Shown here piece by piece: positions 1-8,746 of a stretch of 64,000 bases of DNA. Source of the DNA: Portibacter marinus (GTDB taxonomy: Bacteria > Bacteroidota > Bacteroidia > Chitinophagales > Saprospiraceae); the NCBI RefSeq assembly GCF_021533195.1, contig NZ_JAJNKB010000009.1, positions 62,001 through 126,000 of the forward strand, written 5' to 3'. Below the pieces are notes generated by a model. It made no database searches. It had not been told where the DNA came from and worked only from the letters and a program-made list of their open reading frames with translations. The stretch's first letter is position 1; each line of letters starts with the position of its first letter. Both the position numbers and the translations under genes were made by a program.

Positions 1-1
1 T

Positions 2-3000
2 CTTGATGCTTGTGAACTTTCATGTACACAATCCCAGCAGGTTTCATTTGATGAAAATTGTGAAGCATTGATTACACCCAACTTAATTCTTAGTGATGAT
101 GGTGCTTCTTGTCCTGATGGAACAACCTTTTCGGTAGGTGTTAGAAGAACGATGAATGGCCCCAATTTACTTGAAGGACCAACCGTTGTGGTTGATGAAC
201 AGTTCTTAAACGAAACCATCATTGTAGAAGTTACTGCTGATGATGGAAATGTGGTCAACAGATGTTGGGGAAATGTATTATTAGAAGATAAGCTGGCTCC
301 CTCCTTGAATTGTCCTGATATCACAGTTTCATGTGCAGAAGATGAACTTCCTCAACCAACATTAGACGGTAATGAATGTGGGGATTTCACTATTAATTTA
401 GTGGGCCAAAGCCCAGATATGACTATGTGTTCTGATACATTGAAAACTTTCGATCAATCCTTTACAGCGACAGATGAACAAGGAAACACTACACCAGAGC
501 CTTGTACCAGAACTGTTTCCGTGATCAGGTTAGATATTGAAGAGGTTATATTTCCGGAGAATTTCAGAGTTTCAATGGGTACAGCCTTATCATGTGATGG
601 TGATTATCCGAGAGTGGAGGAAGGGAGTATTATTCCAGATCCTTCATTTACTGGTGTGCCGACGCTGGATGGCGAACCATTATTTCCAACAGATGACTTT
701 AATTGCAATACAGTAGTGACCTATGAAGATATGATACTTCCTGAAGTAGGTTGCGTTACTAAAGTGATGAGAACGTTCACCATTTCTGAATGGATATGTG
801 GTGAAGATCAAATAACAGATAGCACACAGATTATCGAAATAGTAGACAATCAAGGTCCTGAAATACAGCCTATCAATGATGCTACCATCTCTACATCAAC
901 TGGTTTCGACTGTGAAGCGGCTTATTTATTACCACCTGTAAATGCAGAAGATAATTGTAAAGAGGTCTCAAGAATAGACATAGCCTATCCAGGCGGCTTT
1001 ATTGAGGACTATGATGGTTTCGAAATGATCACTCTTGATAGAGGTTCAAATTTAATTACGGTTACAGCATATGATGCTTGTCTGAATTCTACCGAAGAGA
1101 CATTTACGGTATTGGTAGAAGATAATAATGCACCAGTAGCAGTATGTGATCAGAATACTGTGGTGGCTTTAAGTTCAAATCCTGATGGATTGACGGAAGT
1201 GGCAGCCATTTCTTTTGATGATGGTAGCTATGATGAGTGCGGTCTCGCTTCGCCGGCTTTTAGTGTTAAAAGAATGGATGACGGAGCGGCATGTGGAATT
1301 GATGGAGATGAATTTTCTAGTTCTGTATTCTTCTGTTGTTCAGATATCGGAAATAACCCTCAAGTCATTTTTAGAGTGACAGACCTGGAAGGCAATACGA
1401 ATACTTGTATGGTCAATGTAGAGTTGCAAGACAAACTTCCTACTTTACTCATTGCACCAGCTGACATGACAGTTGAATGCGATGAGCCATTTGATCTTAC
1501 AGAACAAGGCCTGATAGATGCTTTTGGAGACGCCACAGGAGTTGATAATTGTGGCAATGGAGCAGGTGCGATTAACAGATCGTTTGCAGATCTGCGTGAT
1601 GATTGTAATTTAGGTGAAATAAGAAGATTTTTTACCAATCCTGATGGTTCAGGCAATACTGCAGTACAGCGTATTTTCTTTGAGAATGATGATCCTTTCG
1701 ATGTTGAAACGGATATAGAGTGGCCGGATGATGTGACTTTAAGCGATTGTTTGCCATTGGCGATGGGAATGCAAACGGAGGATTTAGCAGAAGTAAGTCC
1801 TGATGTTACGGGTAGACCTATTTTAAGCAAAGATGCATGCGACATGGTGGGCATTGATTATGATGACATGATTTTTGAGATGTTTAATTCAAATAGCGCT
1901 TCTTGCTTCAAGATCATTAGAACCTTTACTGTAGGAGACTGGTGCCAGGATAAAACGGTACGCTACTCGCAGACCATTATGGTTATCAATGAGATTGCCC
2001 CTGAGCTTCAGTTATCATGTGACACCATCAATGTAGAAACATTTGATGCAGAGTGTGAAGATGGAGAAGTTACTCTTAGAATGGCCGCAAGTGATGATTG
2101 CACCCCAGCTAGTGCTTTGTCCTGGCAGTTCTCAATAGATGCCAATAATGATGGATCTTTTGATACGATCAGCCCAATACTTAAGGGAAGTGAAATTGAC
2201 TCACTCAATGGAGAAGAAGTTTCTATAATCGATGCCTCAGGTGACTATCCAATAGGAACACATAGGATCGTTTGGACCGTGGAAGATCGATGTGGAAACT
2301 TGACAAGATGTACACAAATTTTCACTGTTTCCAGTGGAAAAGCACCTACACCTTATTGTTATAATGGCTTAGCGATCGAAATTATGGGGGTAGATAACGA
2401 CGGTGATAATGTTATAGACGACGCAATGATCGATATTTGGGCATCCGATTTTGATGCAGGATCATTTCATAGCTGTGGTTATGACGTAACTGTTTCGTTC
2501 TCTCCGGATCCACTAGATACCGGAAGAACATATACTTGTTCCGACTTGGGTGAAAATCCTATAGAATTGTGGGCTACTGTGACCTTGCCAGATGGTACTC
2601 AAGTTCAGGATTTCTGTACTTCTTATATTGATGTTCAGGACAACATGGATCGTTGTAGTCAGCTCAATGGAGGTGATGATGAAGAAGAGGATATGTTGAC
2701 TGTCAGAGGCCGAATAGCCACAGAATCAGAACTTAATATAGAAGAAGTAGCAGTTCAGGTTACAAATATGGATATGTTGCCTGCAATGACTAATGTTGAT
2801 GGGGAGTACTTATTTGCTGAAATGCAACAGGGTGGTTCGTATAGCATGAAACCACATCTGGATAAAAACCCTATGAATGGCGTTACAACTATCGATCTTG
2901 TTCTGATACAAAGATATATTCTAGGGCTTAAGGATCTAGAATCACCTTACAAAATCATTGCTTCGGATATCAACAACGACGGACAGGTTACTGCCAAAGA

Positions 3001-3922
3001 TCTGTTGGATCTGAGAAAGTCGATATTGGGACTAACAGATGGTATAGCCAATAACACTTCATGGAAATTTGTAGATAGAAGTTACAATTTCATTGACCCT
3101 ACTAATCCTTTACAGGAGCCATTTGCGCAGAGTTATGATATATATAACATGAATTCAGATATGGCTATTGATTACATTGGTGTCAAAATCGGTGATGTCA
3201 ATAATACGGTTAAAGCGAATAGGGCTATAGAAGGAGAGGTAAGGAGTAGCTCGAGATTAAATTTCGCAATAGAAGAAAAGGCAGTCGAAAAAGGCGAAAT
3301 GGTTGAAATTCCGGTCTATGCAGACAATTTTGACAAGGTATACGCTTTCCAGTTTACGATTGAAATAAATAAAAACTTAAGCTTTGTGGATATTAAGCCA
3401 GGTGCACTGGAGGTAAATGGCAATAACTTTGGTTTACAATTAGCTCATGAGGGCTTGATCACAACCAGCTGGGATGACTATGTCGGCAAATCAGTGGACA
3501 GTGAAGAGCCTTTATTCTACCTTCACGTCAGTGCGGAGAACTCTTTTGATGCGTCCGAAGCCATAACGTTTGGGTCAAGCATTACAAAGGCTGAAGCTTA
3601 TTCTGAAGAAGGTGTTTTGGATGTCAATCTTGTAAAAAGGAATCAACCATTGGCGGTCAATTCCTTCAAATTATTCCAGAATACTCCGAATCCTTTTGAA
3701 TCGTCAACCGTTATTCGATTTGAATTACCTGTCAGCCAGGTGGCCAGTTTGAATATCTATGATGTAACAGGGAAGTTGATTAATTCCTATAAGAAAACTT
3801 ATCAGCAGGGTATGAATGAAGTAGAGATCAGTGTAAATGAAATGCCGACTCAAGGAGTTCTTTACTATACTTTGAGTACAGAAAATTATACCGCTACCAG
3901 AAAAATGGTAGTCATTAAGTAA
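2..3922 (+). CDS. T9SS-secreted multidomain surface protein (5' partial)
   Basis: The reading frame is open from base 2, so the gene begins before the window; 1306 codons are visible. The protein is Cys- and Asp-rich with repeated HYR/Ig-like units (for example the phrase LEDKLAPSLNCPDITVSC and a later VELQDKLPTLLIAPADMTVEC). A dockerin-like segment lies at about nt 2870-3090 (two Asp-rich loops, SDINNDGQVTAKDLLDLRK). A cohesin-like beta domain follows at about 3255-3620, and a type A T9SS C-terminal sorting domain at about 3655-3919 (FKLFQNTPNPF start, MVVIK end). It should be exported by Sec, carried across the outer membrane by T9SS, and attached to the surface or released. It is convergent with the injection-system operon and shows no specific link to it. 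The family call is solid; the function is unknown, possibly adhesion. Confidence 0.88.
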   Translation, partial: LDACELSCTQSQQVSFDENCEALITPNLILSDDGASCPDGTTFSVGVRRTMNGPNLLEGPTVVVDEQFLNETIIVEVTADDGNVVNRCWGNVLLEDKLAPSLNCPDITVSCAEDELPQPTLDGNECGDFTINLVGQSPDMTMCSDTLKTFDQSFTATDEQGNTTPEPCTRTVSVIRLDIEEVIFPENFRVSMGTALSCDGDYPRVEEGSIIPDPSFTGVPTLDGEPLFPTDDFNCNTVVTYEDMILPEVGCVTKVMRTFTISEWICGEDQITDSTQIIEIVDNQGPEIQPINDATISTSTGFDCEAAYLLPPVNAEDNCKEVSRIDIAYPGGFIEDYDGFEMITLDRGSNLITVTAYDACLNSTEETFTVLVEDNNAPVAVCDQNTVVALSSNPDGLTEVAAISFDDGSYDECGLASPAFSVKRMDDGAACGIDGDEFSSSVFFCCSDIGNNPQVIFRVTDLEGNTNTCMVNVELQDKLPTLLIAPADMTVECDEPFDLTEQGLIDAFGDATGVDNCGNGAGAINRSFADLRDDCNLGEIRRFFTNPDGSGNTAVQRIFFENDDPFDVETDIEWPDDVTLSDCLPLAMGMQTEDLAEVSPDVTGRPILSKDACDMVGIDYDDMIFEMFNSNSASCFKIIRTFTVGDWCQDKTVRYSQTIMVINEIAPELQLSCDTINVETFDAECEDGEVTLRMAASDDCTPASALSWQFSIDANNDGSFDTISPILKGSEIDSLNGEEVSIIDASGDYPIGTHRIVWTVEDRCGNLTRCTQIFTVSSGKAPTPYCYNGLAIEIMGVDNDGDNVIDDAMIDIWASDFDAGSFHSCGYDVTVSFSPDPLDTGRTYTCSDLGENPIELWATVTLPDGTQVQDFCTSYIDVQDNMDRCSQLNGGDDEEEDMLTVRGRIATESELNIEEVAVQVTNMDMLPAMTNVDGEYLFAEMQQGGSYSMKPHLDKNPMNGVTTIDLVLIQRYILGLKDLESPYKIIASDINNDGQVTAKDLLDLRKSILGLTDGIANNTSWKFVDRSYNFIDPTNPLQEPFAQSYDIYNMNSDMAIDYIGVKIGDVNNTVKANRAIEGEVRSSSRLNFAIEEKAVEKGEMVEIPVYADNFDKVYAFQFTIEINKNLSFVDIKPGALEVNGNNFGLQLAHEGLITTSWDDYVGKSVDSEEPLFYLHVSAENSFDASEAITFGSSITKAEAYSEEGVLDVNLVKRNQPLAVNSFKLFQNTPNPFESSTVIRFELPVSQVASLNIYDVTGKLINSYKKTYQQGMNEVEISVNEMPTQGVLYYTLSTENYTATRKMVVIK

Positions 3923-3947
3923 GATATTATTGTTTGTGGGATGGGGT

Positions 3948-3983
3948 CCTCCTTCGCATTAAGTTGTGAAGGAGGCCTTTTTT
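3948..3983 (+). terminator. Rho-independent terminator
   Basis: An 11-bp stem (3948-3958 with 3965-3975, one G-T pair) around a 6-nt loop is followed on the plus strand by a T run at 3978-3983. It lies 25 bases after the stop of the T9SS gene and just before the 3' end of the convergent ATPase gene. The other strand has no T run after the stem, so it reads as a terminator for the plus strand only. Confidence 0.85.
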
Positions 3984-3984
3984 A

Positions 3985-5352
3985 TCAAACAGTTTTACCT
4001 TCTTTTCTAAATTCTTTTTTGATACCCTCTATGATATCTTCCTGATAAACCTTTTTTTCATCACGAATAACTGCATTAAGTGCGCAATGCCTTAAGACGT
4101 TGATGATAGAACCACCTGTCATTTCGTAATTCTTGGAAATGGGCCATAGATCTACCTTGGGATCGATCTCAAAATCCTTGAAGGCGTTTTCCCATAATTT
4201 CAGTCTTAACTGTGGGCTTGGGGTAGGGAAGTAGATCATAGATTGAAACCTTCTGGCAAATGCCTCATCCATATTACTTTTAAGATTGGTCGCCAAAATG
4301 AGAACACCTGGAAAGTCTTCAATTCTTTGTAGCAGATAAGCAATTTCCTGGTTAGCATACCGATCCTTTGAATCTGAAGTACTCGTTCTTTTCCCAAAAA
4401 TAGCATCAGCCTCGTCAAAGAAGAGAATCCAATTCTTATTTTCGGCCTGATCAAATATGTTCGCCAGATTTTTCTCTGTTTCACCTATATATTTAGAAAC
4501 AATCTTGGATAAATCCACTCTAAATACATCCAGACCAGTAGATTTACCAAGCAGTGAAGCAGTCATCGTTTTTCCTGTGCCTGGAGGTCCGTAGAATAAA
4601 CTTCTGTATCCTGGTTTGAGTACTTTTGCAAGCCCCCAATCATTAAGTATTTTACTATAATTATTGATCCAAACCAATATTTCCTGAATCTCATCCATGA
4701 GATATTCTTCAATGACTAAATCTTCCCATTCCAGTTTTGTCGTAATTTGTTGAGCTGGAAATTCCGATGAAAAGTTCGGTTTGTATTGAGTTCCATTGGT
4801 GAAGTATGAAAGATAATCCGGTGTGATGGAAAGAATGCCGCTAAGAATAGGCTCGTTACTTTTATCTTTATCCAGACTTACTATTTTGTATTTACTAAAG
4901 TAATGATCTGGATCAAATATGTTCATCACTTTGATCTTGCCCAGAATATCGTTTCCTGCTATGACAAAGGCAGCAGTCTCACCTGTAGGGATAAATCCAC
5001 TGTGTTGGCTTCCTTTTACGCCGCCAAATTCCGTGAACCCCCTGCCATATTTTTCATTCTTGGTAAAAAAAACGTCCAGAATTTGTGGACAGATGTGTGG
5101 AGCCATGGCCAAGAGAATGATGATCCTTTCTTCGATGGAAACATTGTAGTATTTGATTACATCAGCATAGACAGATGACCCTTCCTTAATTTCGGGAACT
5201 GGAATTTCATGAATGCTAGCGTACTCACTAGGCTGATTAAAATACAACTTGAACCTGGTATCCAGTATACTGTGTAGCCACTTCAGCTCCTCTAAAAGCG
5301 ACTTGGAATTGTTTTCAATCTTTAGGTTTTTTTCGGTAGCTACAACGTCCAT
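3985..5352 (-). CDS. eCIS AAA+ ATPase (Afp15-like)
   Basis: This 455-aa protein has a helical N-terminal region (about 1-200) typical of the ATPases found in eCIS loci, followed by an AAA+ module. Walker A is GPPGTGKT at residues 255-262, Walker B is ILFFDEAD at 309-316, the sensor-1 region is ATNLKS near 354, and an Arg pair at 367-368 (ARRF) is the likely arginine finger. In Afp/PVC-type systems this ATPase is needed for assembly or maturation and is a marker of the family. It is the last gene of the minus-strand operon, and its ATG directly follows the stop codon of the preceding gene (5353). Family confidence is high; the exact substrate (tape measure, cargo or baseplate) is not visible in the sequence. 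Confidence 0.93.
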   Translation of the reverse strand: MDVVATEKNLKIENNSKSLLEELKWLHSILDTRFKLYFNQPSEYASIHEIPVPEIKEGSSVYADVIKYYNVSIEERIIILLAMAPHICPQILDVFFTKNEKYGRGFTEFGGVKGSQHSGFIPTGETAAFVIAGNDILGKIKVMNIFDPDHYFSKYKIVSLDKDKSNEPILSGILSITPDYLSYFTNGTQYKPNFSSEFPAQQITTKLEWEDLVIEEYLMDEIQEILVWINNYSKILNDWGLAKVLKPGYRSLFYGPPGTGKTMTASLLGKSTGLDVFRVDLSKIVSKYIGETEKNLANIFDQAENKNWILFFDEADAIFGKRTSTSDSKDRYANQEIAYLLQRIEDFPGVLILATNLKSNMDEAFARRFQSMIYFPTPSPQLRLKLWENAFKDFEIDPKVDLWPISKNYEMTGGSIINVLRHCALNAVIRDEKKVYQEDIIEGIKKEFRKEGKTV

Positions 5353-6207
5353 TTACTTTCCTGCTTCCAAATCAGTCATATCTACAAGTTGATAAGCAGA
5401 CAAATCAAATAGTGAAGGATCTGCATCTTCTTGAATATCAGTAACATTGTAAGTCACGATTTTATCGTCGTCATATTCAAGACTCATTCTTAAGGGAAAA
5501 CCCAATGCGGGATCAAGATATAAGCCATCAAGCTCTAAAAGGGAATAAACTACTGCTATTTCAGCATCTATCTCTTTCGTAAACCATATTTCACCTTCAT
5601 AATCTTTATGATCCACAATATACTTTCTTGCAATGTATCCTCCTATGGTTTCAATATCGTCCGTTCTTTCAGCTTCAGCATATTTATCTTCCACAACATC
5701 GGACAGGGAAACCCAATCTTTAAGAGCTTTTCCATTGTAAAGTTCGTTGTTAATCGTAGTCTGGGTTTCTTCTTCTTTGTTGTATATAATTAGATTGTGC
5801 GGTTTTTTAATCATCAAGGGCCTGATGGCTGTTTCATATTCCCTCATGGCAATGGTATACATGTTGCTTTCATCATCTCCTTCGCCAGAAACATCTCTGG
5901 TGATTAGAAACTGTCCATTAAATGCATTAGGAATAACTTCCTTAACTACAATAGCTTCCCCATCACCTTCGTAATAAATATCATCATCCTTATCCTTATT
6001 CTTACCGCGTTTTCTGCGTTTTTTTCCTTTGATAGCATCTTCAGTCTCATCTAGAGTGTTATCAATAGCTTTATCAATATTGCGGTCAATACGCTTGTTG
6101 ACAGAACGTTTCGCATCACGTGCGATTTTACTTAGATCAATTTGAGCCTGACCACTGACTACAAAGCAGAATAGAAAAAATATAGGAAATAATGACTTGA
6201 GGTTCAT
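5353..6207 (-). CDS. Secreted protein, DUF4412-like
   Basis: The 284-aa protein has an N-terminal signal peptide (hydrophobic run PIFFLFCFVVSGQA). A charged, helical, very basic linker follows (about 20-75, with KKRRKRGKNKDKDDD), then a beta-rich C-terminal domain. The pattern of that domain (a protein-bound IARKYIV strand, then EIWFTKE, then a LEYDDD-like strand near the end) resembles the periplasmic DUF4412 family of Bacteroidota. It lies between the tape-measure gene and the ATPase gene, abutting the ATPase start, so it is transcribed with the injection system. Whether it belongs to the particle or is a periplasmic helper cannot be seen. The DUF assignment rests on overall pattern only. 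Confidence 0.7.
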   Translation of the reverse strand: MNLKSLFPIFFLFCFVVSGQAQIDLSKIARDAKRSVNKRIDRNIDKAIDNTLDETEDAIKGKKRRKRGKNKDKDDDIYYEGDGEAIVVKEVIPNAFNGQFLITRDVSGEGDDESNMYTIAMREYETAIRPLMIKKPHNLIIYNKEEETQTTINNELYNGKALKDWVSLSDVVEDKYAEAERTDDIETIGGYIARKYIVDHKDYEGEIWFTKEIDAEIAVVYSLLELDGLYLDPALGFPLRMSLEYDDDKIVTYNVTDIQEDADPSLFDLSAYQLVDMTDLEAGK

Positions 6208-6262
6208 AATTTAAAGTTTATCATTCAAAGAATATTTTATAGACGGTTGAGATACTATAAAG

Positions 6263-8731
6263 TTACATAATATTTCGTTCCCACTCAACACTTACGACGT
6301 ATGGTGCCCAAGATAACTTGATCATTCCGATACCCCATGGAAGCTTATCCATTAAGATATCATAGGCTTTTTTCTCAACGGTAAGTAACCATCCATTAGA
6401 AGATGGAGTCAAAATTCCATCTCTTATTAGGAACGAGCCTCTTAATCCATCAACACTTGAGCTTTTTAAAGCGTTCCATTGCTTTAGGACATTGTTTAAC
6501 AAAGCATTAGATACGTCTATTTCTTTTTCTGTCATCTTTATTTCATAAGGCAAAGATTCATCGAGCGGGTAGCCTGTTAAAATTTTGTTAAGGGGATAAT
6601 AGAACTCTTCACCATATGACCTTTTAATGGCAAGGTATTGTAGAAGGTGACAAGCTCTTGCCCTTTCTTCCATAGATCTGAAATTCCCTTTGCCATCCAA
6701 TAATTCGAGCATATTGAAGTATATCTTTAAAAATGGCCACAAAATCACTAATCCGGCATTCTTAACACTAATGTCCTGAGCATAATTGTCATAGGTAAAA
6801 TCAACTTTCAATTCATCTTCTACTTTTTCCTTGGTTAATGCCAACAATAAATTGAGCTCTTTACTGACTTCCTCAGATAGTTTCCATCGGTTTTGCAGAA
6901 CGGTTTTAGCATCGCCGAATTGTTCCATCCAGTAGTTGACCATTTCTTCCAGATAACTCTTTTTATGCTCTTTGCGTGCATAATAAAGCATGAAAGCTTT
7001 TTGAAATTTCTCCGGAACACCGCCTTCTATGTTGTACTTAAAGTACAAGTACTTGTTTTTGATTTCACTATCTGTATTGGGAGCAAAGGCTTTAACCATA
7101 TGTAATAGTGCCTTTTCTGATAGATTTCCGAATATTTCATAATTCATCTTATCATTATTAGCGAAGATGGACAATTTTTTAATCTGGCTGGCACCCAAAG
7201 ATAATATTGCGAAATCGATTCTTTCGACTGTAGTCTGAATCCCTGAACTGAAAGGAATCGCATGATGTCTTAAATAATAGTCCACAAGGTCGACTTCTTC
7301 ATATATCTGTTTTGCATACTTAGGTTCTGAACCAAAATAGTTTCGCTGTTTGATGTCAAAATCGAATTTGCTGGTATCTCCTTCCTTCAATAAAATTTTA
7401 AACAGCTCTAAATGAGCATTTTTAAGCCCACCACCACTCTCTCGATTTATACTATTCAAATGTTTATTAACGTATGCTCCTTTTCGGACGAATGAGGAGA
7501 TTACTTTAACGATCGAGGGCTTCGAGATCTTTTTAAAGAATTGCTCAGCTATTTTTTTCCAATCGCGATCTGAGTCATATTCGATGATAAGATATTTAAG
7601 CAATGACTTAAGTTTGTTAGGATTGTCAGCGTAAATAAACCTGATCATATCGTTGATATCAAATCTCCTGATATGGGCTTGAAAACTTTCATCACTAAGA
7701 TCTAATACGAGTGCTGTAAAGTAATCCTCAAATGCCCTGGGAATCCTGGGATCAAACTTAGATTCAGATTTTGTTTGGTCTAACAGTCTATTTAATCTCA
7801 CCTTAGCCTTATTATCGTGTCTTATTTCTTTATTTATGGCCTCTGAGAACCCTGGTTGCTGATGATTAAGATTAAAAACATCCAACATGGAAGTTCCGAG
7901 TTCATATTTTACATTAGAGGGTAGTCTTCCATATTTTAAATAGTATATTAATGCTTTATCAAGAGGTGTCAACCGTTTAGGCTCCACTGGCAGTCTTTCA
8001 GCACTTCTGAGCTCTTCTTCCTTGTCCGGTTCAATATTTAACTTCTCTCTTTGTTTCCCATCTTTCAGTTCTAAATGCAATTTTGCTGGCATACCTTCAA
8101 TTGAGTGTGGCTCTGACTTATTCTCTTTTTGCGATTCGTCTTTAATCGTAAACTCACTTTCCGAACTCGACCTTATTGGTTCTTCCTTAGAATCAAGATT
8201 GATTTCATTTTGTTGGGGGGCAATCCGAGATTTTTTTATGACCTCTTTTTGAATATCAATGGCATCGGCTATAATGTAGTCTTTTAGGTCAATGATCTCT
8301 TTCTCTCGTGCTTGAATTTCTTTCGTCAGCATGGTAGATCTTTCCGTTTTAACATCTGATCTGTAAAAGAATTCAGTCTTATCCAATTCATAATGTCCTC
8401 CGGAGGTAGGTCTGAATTTAGCCTGAGAAATCTCTTCCTTCAGATTGCTAACATGCTTTTTTAAAAAGAGATCGATTTCTGACGCGATGGCATTCAAGAT
8501 GTATTGCTCGAACGCATGTGTTGGAATATTGCCCAGATCTATTTCAAGCTTTTTAATAATGAGGTCACCTCCCGGAAGATTGTATTTCTTGAGAATTTCA
8601 GAAATGGCAGATGGCAGCTGGTAATTGGTTAGTTTAGAGATTTTATCTGCATAGGGTTTGAATTCACTTTCGGAAGCAAATTCAATTTCAAAATTGAGGT
8701 TATGAATGATCAATTTATCTTTTGAAGCCAT
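6263..8731 (-). CDS. Contractile injection system tape-measure protein (Afp14-like)
   Basis: The 822-aa protein shows the two conserved ends of the CIS tape-measure family. The N-terminus (about 1-110) has the pattern HNLNFEIEF ... LPGGDLIIKKLEIDLG. The C-terminus (about 650-822) has the block ILWPFLKIYF ... RARACHLLQYLA ... YPLNKILTGYP ... GWLLTVEKKAYDILMD. The middle is long, charged and variable, as expected for the part whose length sets tube length. Known members determine tube length and are positioned by the baseplate. It lies 15 bases downstream of the Afp12-like gene, the order seen in other eCIS loci. No transmembrane segments are evident. Confidence 0.9.
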   Translation of the reverse strand: MASKDKLIIHNLNFEIEFASESEFKPYADKISKLTNYQLPSAISEILKKYNLPGGDLIIKKLEIDLGNIPTHAFEQYILNAIASEIDLFLKKHVSNLKEEISQAKFRPTSGGHYELDKTEFFYRSDVKTERSTMLTKEIQAREKEIIDLKDYIIADAIDIQKEVIKKSRIAPQQNEINLDSKEEPIRSSSESEFTIKDESQKENKSEPHSIEGMPAKLHLELKDGKQREKLNIEPDKEEELRSAERLPVEPKRLTPLDKALIYYLKYGRLPSNVKYELGTSMLDVFNLNHQQPGFSEAINKEIRHDNKAKVRLNRLLDQTKSESKFDPRIPRAFEDYFTALVLDLSDESFQAHIRRFDINDMIRFIYADNPNKLKSLLKYLIIEYDSDRDWKKIAEQFFKKISKPSIVKVISSFVRKGAYVNKHLNSINRESGGGLKNAHLELFKILLKEGDTSKFDFDIKQRNYFGSEPKYAKQIYEEVDLVDYYLRHHAIPFSSGIQTTVERIDFAILSLGASQIKKLSIFANNDKMNYEIFGNLSEKALLHMVKAFAPNTDSEIKNKYLYFKYNIEGGVPEKFQKAFMLYYARKEHKKSYLEEMVNYWMEQFGDAKTVLQNRWKLSEEVSKELNLLLALTKEKVEDELKVDFTYDNYAQDISVKNAGLVILWPFLKIYFNMLELLDGKGNFRSMEERARACHLLQYLAIKRSYGEEFYYPLNKILTGYPLDESLPYEIKMTEKEIDVSNALLNNVLKQWNALKSSSVDGLRGSFLIRDGILTPSSNGWLLTVEKKAYDILMDKLPWGIGMIKLSWAPYVVSVEWERNIM

Positions 8732-8746
8732 CCACGCAAGCTAATG

